A stretch of DNA of 64,000 nt from Hypomesus transpacificus (lineage: Eukaryota; Chordata; Actinopteri; Osmeriformes; Osmeridae), in assembly GCF_021917145.1 (NCBI RefSeq), contig NC_061073.1:3065673-3129672 (forward strand). Reading direction: 5' to 3'. Of the stretch, positions 46,396 through 59,371 are shown piece by piece. The translations under genes and the position numbers were made by a program. Within the stretch, counting starts at the first letter, position 1. Each line of letters starts with the position of its first letter. The notes below the pieces were generated by a model, which worked only from the letters and a program-made list of their open reading frames with translations, did no database searches and was not told where the DNA came from.

Positions 46396-47468
46396 CAAAT
46401 ACATTTCAGAATCAGAATCAGAAGGGATTTTATTCGTCATGAGTGTTTGCACAAACAAGGAACTTACTTTGGCAGGGAGGTGCATACATTTAACATATAG
46501 GAATATTGAAACTTAAATATGTGGACTAACTATACAAAAGGAGCAAAGTCTAGCTAATACTAAGGGGGGTCTAGGTAATACTAAGGGGAATAAGAAATAA
46601 AAATATAAGTAGCATAAAAATATAAGTAGCAATTTACAATTTAACCTAAAAATACCCAAGCGGAAGGACTCCACAGTGTTGACTGGGGAGTCACACAGGG
46701 TTATGGTGTGAGTGGGGCTGTGTTCTTCCTGAAGTCCACAACCATCTCCACTGTCTTAAGAGTATTGAGCTCTAAGTTGTTCTGGCTACACCAGGTCACC
46801 AGGTTGTCAGCTTCCCACCTGTAGTCAGACTCGTACCCGTCAGAGATGAGCCCAATGAGGGTGGTGTCATCCGCAAACTTCAGGAGTTTGACAGACGGAT
46901 GACTCGAGGTGCAGCTGTTGGTGTACAGGGAGAAGAGCAGAGGAGAAAGGACGCAGCCCTGAGCAGATCCGGTGCTGATGGACCGGGAGTCAGAGACTTG
47001 TGTTCCCAGCTTAATGCACTGCTTCCTGTCAGACAGGAAGTCTGTGATCCACCTGCAGGTGGAGTCGGGGACGTTCAGCTGGGAGAGCTTGTCCTGGAGC
47101 AGGGCGGGGATGATGGTGTTGAAGGCAGAGCTGAAGTCCACAAACAGGATCCTGGCGTAGGATGCTGGGGAGTCCAGATGCTGTAGGGTGAAGTGGAGGG
47201 CCATGTTAACGGCATCATCCACCGACCTGTTGGCTCTGTAGGCAAACTGCAGTGTGTCCAGGAAGGGGTCTGTGATGGATTTGAGGTGTGCCAGCACAAG
47301 GCGCTCAAAAGACTTCTTTACCACAGACTTCATTACATTACCATTTGCGTATAGCCTTAGCTTTTCTAGATAACCTCTCTCTGAAACAGGAAGAACTGCA
47401 CCTGTGACTGAGGAGAGCCACACTGACCTGGCGGAACATTTACATTCAAGCAAACACTCTACAAACAC
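46396..47468 (-). mobile_element. L2-like LINE fragment, X2 copy
   Basis: Same truncated insertion as at 17,975, with the RT frame at 46,701-47,468 (FADD box in KLLKFADDTTL) and the same internal deletion. Shared position shows that it predates duplication of the X unit. Confidence 0.82.
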
Positions 47469-47570
47469 TCCACAAACACATTGTCGTTACTGTAAATAGT
47501 GTCTTCAGTGTGAGGGTGGTTGGGGGCAAGAAAGACAGATGACCCTGGAAGACAGAGAGATGTGCCGGGG

Positions 47571-47950
47571 AACACTACCTGGTCCAGGATGCTGTGTGGT
47601 GACTTCACTGTAAACACTGCCTGGTCCAGCATGCTGTCCTGTGACTTCACTGTAAACACTGCCTGGTCCAGCATGCTGTCTGGTGACTTCACTGCAAACA
47701 CTGCCTGGTCCAGCATGCTGTCCTGTGACTTCACTGTAAACACTGCCTGGTCCAGCATGCTGTCCTGTGACTTAACTGTAAACACTGCCTGGTCCAGCAT
47801 GCTGTCTGGTGACTTCACTGCAAACACTGCCTGGTCCAGCATGCTGTCCTGTGACTTCACTGTAAACACTGCCTGGTCCAGCATGCTGTCCTGTGACTTC
47901 ACTGTAAACACTGCCTGGTCCAGCATGCTGTCTGGTGACTTCACTGTAAA
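47571..47950. repeat. 42-bp minisatellite, X2 copy
   Basis: About nine units of the CTGGTCCAGCATGCTGTC / TGACTTCACTGTAAACACTGC repeat, with a different order of unit variants from X1 (e.g. ACTTCACTGCAAACACTGC units seen only here). Confidence 0.85.
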
Positions 47951-48174
47951 GCCCTCGGTCAGCGTTTCAATGTGCCCTCTAAGAGAACAAACCGCTAAAT
48001 GAAGGCCTTCATTTCTTTCACTGTGAGCCTATTTCTAACAGACACTAGTTATTTGAAGTAATCTGCAATTTTTGCATTGATCTGCAATTTTTGCACTATT
48101 GTACTGTACTCCACCTAGGTTAGAATAGGATATTGAGTTGTAATGGTCTTTATGTGCATTTAGGGTTAGTATAG

Positions 48175-49589
48175 TGCAGCTTCTAGGGATTCCCAAAGTG
48201 TGGTGCGCCTCTAGGGGGTGCGCGAGAGGAAAAATGTAATGGTGGTCTATTGGTGTAATATGAATTATTATATGGCAACGACAGTACAAGCTTTCTGATC
48301 GGCTAATGGGTCCTGCTAGCCGCGTATTGCCCTCCTCGCCCGTCTGACACGGATCCGGACCAATTATTTGTTTGTAAACATTCTGGATACGCGCGCAGCA
48401 TGGTGGCAGAAAACGGGGTAACTGTAGCCTTTATAAGGGCTAGTTACACGGATTATTCCAATAGTTAGATTTTAAAAGACCAAAAAGGTCGAGGAGGACA
48501 ACCTTTTTGGGAGAAAGCTATTCCACATTGATCTGTCACATCAGAATTTTGATTTGGGGCACGGAATTCTTGAAATTTGAGTGAGAATGTCGCCCGGTAG
48601 ACCGCATAGTCTTAGGCGGCAGCCATGTCTTCACGTCAAGACAAAGTTCATTTTTTTTTCAGTTTTACAGTCAGTCCTACATCAAAAAAAGTCGAGCAGG
48701 GCAGCTTTCAAGAGATCTGGGAATTCTGCTTTTTGCCAGCTGGTCCAATTATTTTTGTGATTTGTGTAAAACTGGCAATCTGAGTGAGACTGCGTCCCCG
48801 TTACTGTACAGTAGTGTTTTGACGTTAGCCTCAGTCAGACTCGGCTCGCTCACTGGCAGTCTGCACAATGTTGTTTGTCACTCCATTCTACACTTAGAAC
48901 GTCAGGGAGGACTGCCTTTGGTAGATACAAGCCATCTGAAGATAGCCAGAATTTCGGATTTCTTCAACCAAACCTGTTTCATTCATCATTTGCCTGAGAA
49001 AGAGATCTCCGTTACTAGCTAGCCAGGCTAGTTTAGCCCGTTTCACTCCTCAGGCTATTTAAGGGTACATGTTAGCCAATGAACGCCAGCAAGATTGGCA
49101 CGTGACTTGAGCATATTAATTGATGTGTTCCTGTCAAATAAATATTTCTCTAGTTTCTCTCCCATGAGAGCCAGTTCAGAAACATGGTTCTTTCACCTGC
49201 ACTGTTAACACTGGGTCAAATACTTACTCTCCTGTCTGCAAGGCAAAGGACGTCAACAAACTGAGAAAACTCATAAGGAAAGCAGAGTCTGTGGTTGGCT
49301 CTAAGCTTGTCACCCTGGAGGAGGTGGTGGAGGACAGGATACTGACAAAACTGCTGGCAATCATGGACCATCCCTCTCACCCCCTCCACAAAACCCTGGA
49401 CAAGCTAAGAAGCAGCTTCAGCCACAGACTCATTCAACCCCGCTGCTCTAAGGAACGATTCAAGAAATCGTTCCTCCCAACCGCAATAAGACTGTTCAAC
49501 TCATCTACCTCTTTCAGAGCCACCATCACAGAACTGCACTAAACCTGTCTACTTGCACTTTATTCTATTGTATTGTATTTTATTGTATT
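48175..49589. mobile_element. hAT-like element remnant with L2 fragment, X2 copy
   Basis: Left end as at 19,755. The L2 insert starts at the same base (TACTCTCCTGTCTGCA) but lacks about 230 bp, resuming at AAGGCAAAGGACG; its frame ends at 49,542. The right half of the hAT element and the CTAT tail are missing: sequence changes to transposon A2 at about 49,590. Confidence 0.6.
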
Positions 49590-50107
49590 CGTAAATGCAA
49601 GTACCATGATCCACAAATATTTCACGATTTAGGCTACAAAGGTGTTTTGCGATCCACAAAAACAAAATTCTAACTCGTGATTTGTAAGTTGGCATTTACA
49701 TAAATGTGCTATGATTTGTACACATAGATGTCCATTCGTAAATATATCGTTTGTAATTTGTTAAAATACTTAACATTTCGTGCGTGCATTTCTCATGGTC
49801 TGTCATTTGTAAATCTACAATTCGCGTGTGAAGTGTTGAATCTGCATTTGTGGATCGCCCAATACACGCGTGCAAATCCTTCTTCCTATGACGTAATTTT
49901 GAGACAATCTTTTCGGTCTTTTGCGATCCACACACAAATGGCTTTCTGATTCACAAATGCAAGCCTCCCCCCCCCCCCCCCCCCCCCCCCCCTTCGACAG
50001 TGCCATCCTATCCGGTAGGTGGCAGTGTTGTCCTCTGCCTTGATGGTTGTACGCCAGCGCGTTCAAGGATTTTGCCGCCTTCAGGGCGCTTTCAGATTCT
50101 TAAAGCT

Positions 50108-50149
50108 ATGGCTGGACAAGGATCGACTCCTGATGGTGTGCCTTCGACA
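50108..50149 (+). CDS. Leader exon in left TIR of A2
   Basis: [14 protein letters not shown] followed by GTAAGT; identical in protein to the integrase leader exon at 58,786-58,827. Here nothing but ~0.33 kb separates it from the HECT gene's first acceptor (AACAG before 50,479), with matching phase. Best candidate for a true 5' exon of the HECT gene. Confidence 0.5.
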
Positions 50150-50481
50150 GTAAGTAAAAATCGCTTGAAAATGCCTTACTCGCTTAACAGCGAGATAGTA
50201 AGCCAGCTAGCTAGCTAATGAAATGTGTAACTTTGCTAAGAGAAGTGATTGTAATTGCTGGATTTGTGATAGTGATTGTAATTACATTACCTTACTACTT
50301 TGGTTCTTGTTAATTAGCTAGCTACTGTTAGCTGTACCAACATAAACAATGGAGCTAGTTAACTAACTAGCTTTCGACAGTGAAATGATAGGCAGCAGTG
50401 TTCGATATAAGATAATGATTCCATATCTCTTTGTAACAACATTTTGAATGGGAATTTGTACCATATTTTAAATAACAGAAC

Positions 50482-53400
50482 ATGGTGGAGAACATGGCTC
50501 AGGCATTGTTGACTGCTCTGACTAGGGCAGCCAATACCTCTCATAGCCTTCCTCCAGCTCTACACCCCGGCATCCTCCCCAACTACAACTAACGGTATCT
50601 GTCAGACCCCCACCACGCCAACCATGACTTCAAGTGTTAACCAGTCATTAAAGAGGTAAGACTGAAGATGGCAAACTTTAAGACAATATGGCCATCCAGT
50701 GGGAAACAACTACATTTCTGTTATAAATAAAAATGAGAGTTCCATTATTCTTGTAAATGCTATCTTGTTTGTCTCCTTTTGTAGGCAGTTTCCAAATATG
50801 TTTTTATCAAAAACAAACAAAAGAGGGAAAGGACGGTTTTCCAGCTCTCCCCGGTCTGTTCCTGTTAAAAACCTTGACCTCCAAATAAATGTAATGTCAG
50901 GACCCACCAATCGGACCCCCACAGGTTCTAAGGAGCTCGAGCTAGCCCAGACAGGGCTAGGAAAACGAATGGTGTCAGTGCCAGAGGACAGCAGCCATAA
51001 AGAGGTCTTAATTTGATTTTATATGTTGCTATGAAATAATAATGACATTTACGTAGGCCTCATTTGATATATTATTGATTTCACTGCCCCTTTGTCCATT
51101 GCAGAGGATGCCACTTAGAACTCAACATCTTTATTGTGATTTTGATGTCTTTTTAGATAGTGTCACTGATAGAAGAGGAGTTTTTGAAACTCCGCCCCCT
51201 TGAAGGAAGGTGGATGTTTTTCAAGGCAACAGGTATTGTTCACAGAAACAAGATCTTTTTTGCACTGATGGTTAGCCCTTATGCTTACTGCTGGTGTGGC
51301 TGTTAGAGAGCAGTGTGACATTTTTTTCCACTATTGTTGTCATACTGACATCATTTTATGTTATGATTTAGGAGGCAGTGGCCAAAGGAAGCTCTCTATC
51401 GTCCCCATGGACACAGAAGGCTACTCTGTCCGGCAGCTTCGCACTGCATCAAACAATGGGAAAAATGTCCTCTTTTTGGTTCCTCTGCAAGAGGAGTTGG
51501 ACACAGAGCCACTTCCTTACAATGCAGCAGAATTTGCAAGGATGCCACAGGTGCCTTGCCTGACTTGCAATACAACCATGCCCCTGCAAATGTTGGCACT
51601 TCATGCCGAGAATTGCCAACCAACAACAGAGGTGAGTTGTGTGATCTGTGATTGGATGTCATGTTGATAAGATGTTTCAATGTCAATTGCAATCACAATG
51701 TCAATTGGGCACAATCCAACAGTGTTAATTGATCTTTACACTGTATTACGTATTATGTGCACTATTTAAACAATTACATTGTGTAACATGGCTCAACAAC
51801 ATTGCTAACAGGAGCAGAGTGGTGTGGCGGTCATAGAGGAGGAGAATGAGGAGGAGAATGATGCCATTGGCACTTCAGAGGAGCAAGGGGTAACTGTTGC
51901 CAAATTTACCTACTTGAAACAAACTATGGAAAATGGCGATTAATGTACTTTGTTATAAATCTTTATCAATTTTTTTTATAATTGTTGTCATCAGTGTTTT
52001 CTGTTGTAAGTGATGTTGAATATATGGTTTCCTATTTGTCAATATTGTCATCTGTACAGGTGTGCCCTATATGCCAAGAAGTATTTCCTACTTCAGTGCT
52101 CCCTCTTCATGCCAGTGTTTGTGCAGAAAGGTAAAACAACTTGTTAATTTTAATGCAGTATCACATGTGAAAGCATTTATTTTCCAGCTATAGCATAGGA
52201 AGTGTACAAACAGAAATGGCACATAAAACAATTGTGCTTGGTGAATAAAATGTGTTTTAAAGGTTTAAGGTTGTGAAAGGATTTTATGGTAAGCAATGTA
52301 TGGTAACAAAAGAGGATCCAAGCTATTCTACACAATTACTGTGGTATTGACATGTGCCATAATGTTTTGTGTTATGTCCCTTTTGTTGTAAGATCCTTCT
52401 GCAACAACACAATTGTGGAGCCTGATATGGAGGTTCCAGGCCCTTCATCTGCAGATTCCTCTGTGGCTCGATCAGCCCTTCGTTTAACAACTTCTTTAGC
52501 AACAGGTAACAAAGCAAGACTATTGTGATATAGGGAGACACTAAAGCTTTCTTGGACCTGATCAACTGCTCATACAATCATCATGTCAGCTAAATCCTTA
52601 CATGAATCCAACATTTGTATATCCTGTTTGGAAATGAAACTGTTCATGATCAGTGTAGTATAATTACACGCATTCCATCCTTGTCTCACAAAAAGCATGG
52701 AAAACAGCAGATACCCCCCTAGAAGCCATGCGGCTGTTTCTACAAGAACTGAGGCAAGGAGGAGAACACCAGCCATCTCTACTGCTGTCACTGGATGCCA
52801 GGGATGATGATGAGGAGCGGGACAGTGCCCTTGTTTCTTTTTACAAAGAAATGCGTCAAAAGAGCCAATGGACAGCACCTTTCAAGTGCCGCATTCTAGG
52901 TATTGTTTGATAGATGTAACACATTAATTAAACATTCTATATGTTAAAGTGCAATCAGCATTAATACGTTTTTTTTTATGCACTGCCCATGGAAATCATG
53001 CCTATGTTGTATCAAATTTCTGTAATGACCCCATGATAGTTGTACAGTAAATCCAGCAACTTCAAATCACATATGAATTGGGACATTTCCCAAACTGTAT
53101 GTGATGAGTTAGTACCATGGTCTTTAACTATATCTATTTCAGAATGACACATCTGTGTTTACATTTACTTTTATTTTAACCAGTATGTGGATGATTTTGA
53201 AGAGCAGAGTGACAAAATATGAACATTTTGTTAGAGAAGGAAGTAAAATACTTGTCTCACATAAGTGTTTTTATTGCAGGGGATGCTGCAGTTGGTGTGG
53301 GGGTTGCTAGACATACCCTGTCATCAACCATTTCCAAATTAAAACATGGGTTTAAACTGAACTTGGGTTTGTACTTTTCACTAACATTTGGCATTTAGTG

Positions 53401-55164
53401 CTATTCAAACATAAACTAATAGGCTGGAGCGAGATAGGGATACCAGTGTAAACACATTTCCTGACACTAAATTTCTCAAATGTGTTTCTTCAAACTGTCC
53501 TTATAGTACCTGTCATGTTCTTCAATTAACTTTGATTTGCTTGTGTATTTATCTGTAATGGTTCAGGAAATGCTGCAGTGACTACAATGTTTGAAGGACA
53601 AACAGACCACCTTGTGCCTGCCTTGTCCGCAGCCCTCATTGACAGTGACCTGTTCCTTATGGCTGGTAGGATGATTGGCCACTCCGCAATTCATGGCGGT
53701 CCTACTCTGTCAGGGCTTAGTCTGGCAGTGGTGGATTCCTTGAGATATGGCTCAAAGGAAACGGCCACATCATCGCTCTGCCTAGAGGACTGCTCAGATA
53801 TAGACCACAGGGAAACCATCGGTCTGGTGAGTAAAGAATAACTTCTGTCACAAGATCAGCGTCATTCATGTTTCATGTCCACAAACTGATGTGTATATTA
53901 ATTTTACTCTGTTGAAGTTGCTGAAGGAAGAATTGGGTGAAGAAGAGTCTTCACGAGTAACCAACCTTTGTCTGGAGTGGTATTTCCCGGTGCCAACCAA
54001 GGAGACAAACAGACTACTACTCTTCCAGCAGCTGCTTTCTCATGCTGTAATTTGTATTTCTCTGAAAAACCTTTTTTAAATATCTTAACCCATAAGCCAT
54101 ATTATAGTAATTCCTTGCGCTTTGCATCATTTATTAATCAAAATGAATGTAAAATTATCCAACTTGAATTTAAAAGTTAATATTTCACAGGTACTTGGCA
54201 GATCAAATGCTCAAATAAAGCAAATCAGAAAGGGGTTGAAGGACACTGGAATTTGGCCACTACTTGCCTGTCGACCAGATGTTGCTCCCCTATTGTTCCC
54301 CAGAGAGTCTGTTGTGAAACTCACCTCCCAAGTAAGTTGACAAGTAACTACACTGCTCAAAAAAATTAAGGGAACACGTAATCATCACAGTACAACACCA
54401 AGTCAATTAAACTTCAGAGACATCAATCTGTCCAGTTAGGAAGCATAAGCGATTGAATCAATGAAGCCTGACATTCTCCGGTGGGACCTGTGCTCACAGC
54501 CCAGCATCGTGCAGCTTGATTGGCATTCGCCAGACAACACCAGGATTGGCTGGCAGGTCCGCCATTGGCACCCTTTCTCTTCTATTTAGTCCATTGAGAC
54601 CCGATGACTTCAGTGTTCCCTTAATTGTTATGAGCAATGTATATGATTACTTCTTTATAAATGTTACATGGAATAATGTTTTTCCCCACTTGTCAGATGG
54701 TCCTAGAGTCCATCACATGGCCCCCATCGAAACAAACAGATGACAGTGACAACAGTGACAGTGAAATCTCAGATGGCAAAGTCAGCCTCATCTCTGGATT
54801 TCTTCGAACCTTCGTTGAAGAGGGTACAAGTTCTAAAACATATATCTAAATATACAAATATCTAGCAGACAATCATCAAATCATGTTCATAAATATAAAT
54901 ACCATATGTAATAATCTTTGTTGTATTGCTTTAGCATCCCCAGACATTTTGCGGCAGCTTCTGAAGTTCTGGGTCGGTTGGGAGGTGCCATCCAATACCC
55001 TCAAGTTAGAAATTGTGAACTCATGTGGTCGTAACCACCTACCAACCTCGAGCACCTGCTATGAGCGTTTACGTATCTCTAATCACTACACCAGGTACTC
55101 CGCTCTAAAAGCGGATCTAATTATATGTCTACAGTCTGTTGAGAGTGGGTTCGGCCTGGTGTAA
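50482..55164 (+). pseudogene. HECT/zinc-finger gene of A2, 8-base deletion
   Basis: Exons 50,482-50,655, 50,785-51,004, 51,157-51,232, 51,372-51,631, 51,812-51,889, 52,060-52,130, 52,393-52,505, 52,696-52,899, 53,280-53,366, 53,567-53,826, 53,918-54,046, 54,191-54,331, 54,697-54,823 and 54,935-55,164. It keeps the bases lost from A1 in exon 4 (RQLRTASNNGKN), both C-x2-C-x11-H-x3-C fingers and the HECT end with SSTCYERL and GFGLV. In exon 1 it lacks 8 bases (CCCCAACT, repeated in tandem in A1) near 50,580, giving a stop after ILPNYN. An in-frame ATG at about 50,623 (MTSSVNQSLKR) could still start a product lacking ~50 residues, so it is not certainly dead. Confidence 0.68.
54351..54639. mobile_element. 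Small TIR element in HECT intron 12, A2 copy
   Basis: Same insertion and sequence as at 9030-9318. Confidence 0.7.
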
Positions 55165-55546
55165 TAAGGTGAACAACTTAAAAAAACATTTTATTTTGCT
55201 TGTGACACTTTGAAAAGAATGCAGAATGAAGAATGGCCTTCTCTGCTGCGCTTGCGTAACACAACATAGCTAGCACATACTGAGTAAGTGATGGTCAGTT
55301 GTTCTATTTTGGAGTATTTATTTTTTGACTAATCACCCTACGTTATACTTTTCAACACACCTCAATACAGAAAGAAATCAAGGTACTGTGGATTACATTT
55401 CTGACCAAAAAAAAAAATCATTTGTGAGGGTTTCTGAACTTGGGTTACGTGTTCTGTTTTTGTGTTGAAAACTTGAAAGAAAAATAAATATCTGATCAAC
55501 CAATTTTTTTTTTGAGGATTTCTATTTTTCACATGAAAGTAGCATC

Positions 55547-58500
55547 TTAACGTTCCTGCAGCAATCCTTCAACATACTGCACGGTTGTCATATATATGTC
55601 AATACCATTGGATTCTGAAGGCTGCAGAGGATGAATGTGGTGCTGTAATGCAGCCAGTTGCTCAGGAGTGAGTGGGCTCCCCAGCTGAGGAACATTCACT
55701 CCAATATGTGGGTCTGGGACCTCCCCACTTTCCTCCCAATCAATCTGAGGGATGTTCATCTCCTTAAAAGTTGGAAGAAAAAACATGTAGAAAGGGACAT
55801 TTTTTTTCCTATAGTAAACCATTGTGTATTGCAGTATCTATTTGCATATAAAGAGAAAGGAATATAAGCAAAAATAATTCATGTTCAATGATACCTCTGG
55901 ATTTGGAATGGGATGTTGCATCTGACCAACCTCCCACAACTGGTTTGGTGTGAGGTTCTGCTCCGTTCTTAGAGGGTGATTGTCCCATCCTTCTCTAAAC
56001 ACATCTAGGTTTACTTCAAGACGTGGCAGAAAAACATAGTGAAGGCAAAAGAAATGCGTGGCATTGCTTAGATCGAGGAGGCCCTCTTCCTCCAGCATGT
56101 GGAAAATGTGGTAAAACACATTGGTGACCCCCATCCAAATGTCACGCCAAAGTCTCTCGATTCTGTTGAAAACAAAATATATATCTGCTAGCCACATTAA
56201 GTAGTTCTGTCTTCTTACTAAAATATTTAAGACAAGGTATACCTTTGGTTATGGACACTTTTTCCAGCTATAAAGCTGCCACTGTCTGGTCCACGCACGG
56301 TAAACATCAAACGGGCAACACCAACATTCTCTCCCCCTTGATCTGCTCGCACTCTAAAGACATTGACCAAAACACAAATAATGGACCTTTGGAACAAGAC
56401 AGGCTTTTTTTGGGTAACAAATCATTAACACAGCACCTGACCTGAGTTACAAATTTACCTGAGTGGATATCCAAAATCCTGAACAGCCTGGCTGAAGAAG
56501 GCTAAGGTGGTGTCGGACCGATTATTGTTTGCAGCCCTCAGGTACATAATCTGTAGACATACACAATTATTGTACGTACCATCATTGCGAATACAAAAAA
56601 ATGTAGTTCAACCCAAATAATGGTGGAGTGTCACAACTCTCTTGCATACCCTTACATGGTGAAACTGATGAATAGAACATGTATAGTACAAGTATAACTG
56701 AAATCTTCAATGACATCAATTTTGACAAGATCTCTCAAATGTAAACAGACAAAATTGCAGAGGAAATGTTTTACTCAATCTTGGTTGATTTTAATATCTT
56801 GTGGTAATAAAACTTTTATCTGAGCTGAAGCAGTGTATGTTGTTAGTCCAATGATTATCTTAACATTGAGCTGCTCATTATGTGAAATTGAAGGTTACTC
56901 TCACCTTACGTGAAAAGCCATCAATTCCACCAAAAATAACTATGTTGTACCTGATGGACAGTGAAAAGAACAATCCTTAGAAAAAGGTGACTACATCTCG
57001 GGTGCTATTTTCAGTTTTGTATGTTCGTTATCAAACATCTGTCGAACATGCATAAATTAGTCCACCTTATTAAGCACAAGAACACAGGTTACCTGATGAG
57101 TTTGTGATTGGTGTCTATATGCACAAGGTACTTGGGGCATGGCACGGAGTATGTTCGCCTGATAACACATCCCAGTTGGGTCATTCTTGACAGTATCCCA
57201 ACGCTGTCTACACGATGCATTGATGCTTTCACACGAAGCCACTGGAGTCGATGTCCTTGTGCCTTCAGAGTACCCTTCACTAATCTGTACCCTGCATGCG
57301 GCATCCTCTCTTTTATTTCAGAGACACGTTCATCTACTTCTGCATCGGTCATGGCACTGTACATTCCTCTGACAGAGAGGTTGTTGTCAGCCATTCTTCT
57401 GTACAGTGTAGCACGAGAAATCCCGACTAAACTTGCAATTGTCACCACTGGCAGTCCAAGTTCCAGTAGATGCCTTAGATATTCAACACATATTGTTATC
57501 TTTGGTCGTCCACATCCACTTTGCATGTCAAGTTGGACTGGTGTGGGAGGACGTTGCTGATGTTCTCTCTGATTTTGAAGTGCATTGCATAACTCCATTA
57601 ACTTCTCTGTAACTTCCTGGGACACCGGAATATGGTGTGACATAACGTTGAGGAAAACCATTTCCTGTCTACATACAAATTCCAGATAGTCTGTATCAAG
57701 TGGTGTTTGCTGGAGTGCATGTGTCACTCTGCTGAGCAGTCTATCCAGAACGTGTTGTCTTAAAATTTCCTAAAAAGCGAATATAACAGGAAATGTCTGG
57801 TGAGAAGTCAGGCTTTTAAACCAAGGTCAATCTTTTCAACCAAAATTAACATTCACTAAAGGGCAGCAGCATGCAAAGTGCAACAATAATTTAAATTCTA
57901 TAGAAGAGAGTCCACGGCAGAAAAGTACTCAGTACATCCATCAGGATACATGAGCTACAGTTAAACTGGTACTTATGACATTGTGACACTGGCTCTATAA
58001 TACAAATTAAAAACGTTGTTGTCACAGCATTGTACTTTTAATATATATAGATACACACATATATTATAACATTCTGGTTTTGAAATCCAATCAGGATATG
58101 CCTAGAAATGTTACTTTCCTGATTTTAGCAGTTAGCCAGGGGGTCCCATTATCGTCTACCCAACCACTTTCAATGGAGAAATGTCAGTTTGACGCTGCTG
58201 AAGGCAATGCTACACGTACGGTTTGAGAGCGTATTTACATACTCAAATATCAAAGTAAGCTGTAATTTGGTGTGCAGCAATACAAGATGTGTACAGGTCG
58301 ATGTTACTTTCTTTCATTGCTGCTGCATATCTTCTTTAAGAAATGCTACAGTAAACGAAAATCCGTTGGCTGCAAAGTACACGGACCTGTTAGTCACAGG
58401 GACTAGTCTGCACATCGCTTTTACTGATATTGCATAGCACATACCCATCCCGTTTGTTGACTTCTGTCAGCTTCCATGACAGCAGCGTAGCAGCCCAGGT

Positions 58501-58827
58501 GTAACTTGCTCACTGGCTGATCGAACAACACTGCCGCCTATCATTTCACTGTCGAAAGCTAGTTAGTTAACTAGCGTTAGCTCCATTGTTTATGTTGGTA
58601 CAGCTAACAGTAGCTAGCTAATTAACAAGAACCAAAGTAGTAAGGTAATGTAATTACAATCACTATCACAAATCCAGCAATTACAATCACTTCTCTTAGC
58701 AAAGTTACACATTTCATTAGCTAACTAGCTGGCTTACTATCTCGCTGTTAAGCGAGTAAGGCATTTTCAAGCGATTTTTACTTACTGTCGAAGGCACACC
58801 ATCAGGAGTCGATCCTTGTCCAGCCAT
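55547..58827 (-). CDS. DDE integrase-type transposase of A2, intact
   Basis: Seven exons: 58,786-58,827, 57,093-57,769, 56,905-56,950, 56,459-56,550, 56,243-56,353, 55,895-56,162 and 55,547-55,762; all phases agree and give 483 residues without a stop. Residues 1-14 come from the TIR leader exon. A GRPK motif at 101-104 and helix-turn-helix at about 122-140 ([14 protein letters not shown]) suit DNA binding. The catalytic core has D233 (HIDTNHK), D290 (RADQGGEN) and E325 (QRIERLWRD), 34 residues between the last two, as in the IS3/retroviral integrase group. [12 protein letters not shown] and [11 protein letters not shown] are further conserved-looking blocks. Expected role: cutting and joining the TIR ends of element A and of its MITEs. 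Transcription would start in the right TIR. Confidence 0.85.
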
Positions 58828-58942
58828 AGCTTTAAGAATCTGAAAGCGCCCTGAAGGCGGCAAAATCCTTGAACGCGCTGGCGTACAACCATCAAGGCAG
58901 AGGACAACACTGCCACCTACCGGATAGGATGGCACTGTCGAA

Positions 58943-58973
<31 letters not shown>

Positions 58974-59371
58974 GGCTTGCATTTGTGAATCAGAAAGCCA
59001 TTTGTGTGTGGATCGCAAAAGACCGAAAAGATTGTCTCAAAATTACGTCATAGGAAGAAGGATTTGCACGCGTGTATTGGGCGATCCACAAATGCAGATT
59101 CAACACTTCACACGCGAATTGTAGATTTACAAATGACAGACCATGAGAAATGCACGCACGAAATGTTAAGTATTTTAAGAAATTACAAACGATATATTTA
59201 CGAATGGACATCTATGTGTACAAATCATAGCACATTTATGTAAATGCCAACTTACAAATCACGAGTTAGAATTTTGTTTTTGTGGATCGCAAAACACATT
59301 TGTAAATCGTGAAACATTTGTGGATCATGGTACTTGCATTTACGAATACTTTTGAGACATATCTCTCTCCA
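58520..59371 (-). repeat. Right terminal inverted repeat of A2
   Basis: As 13,197-14,035 but with a 30-base G run (58,943-58,972) where A1 has 17. Includes the leader exon and CTCF-like motif. Confidence 0.78.

Larger units (their letters stand above)
49590..59371. mobile_element. DNA transposon A2 (IS3EU-like), intact integrase
   Basis: Second copy of element A, with the same HECT (+) and integrase (-) genes and right TIR (58,520-59,371). The left TIR (49,590-50,407) has the simple form without A1's 1.1-kb expansion, but its outer ~35 bases (TATGGAGAGAGATATG and following) are missing. The right half plus the following X3 unit match A1+X1 almost base for base, at an offset of about 45.32 kb. 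The HECT gene has an 8-base deletion; the integrase gene has no lesion. Confidence 0.82.
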
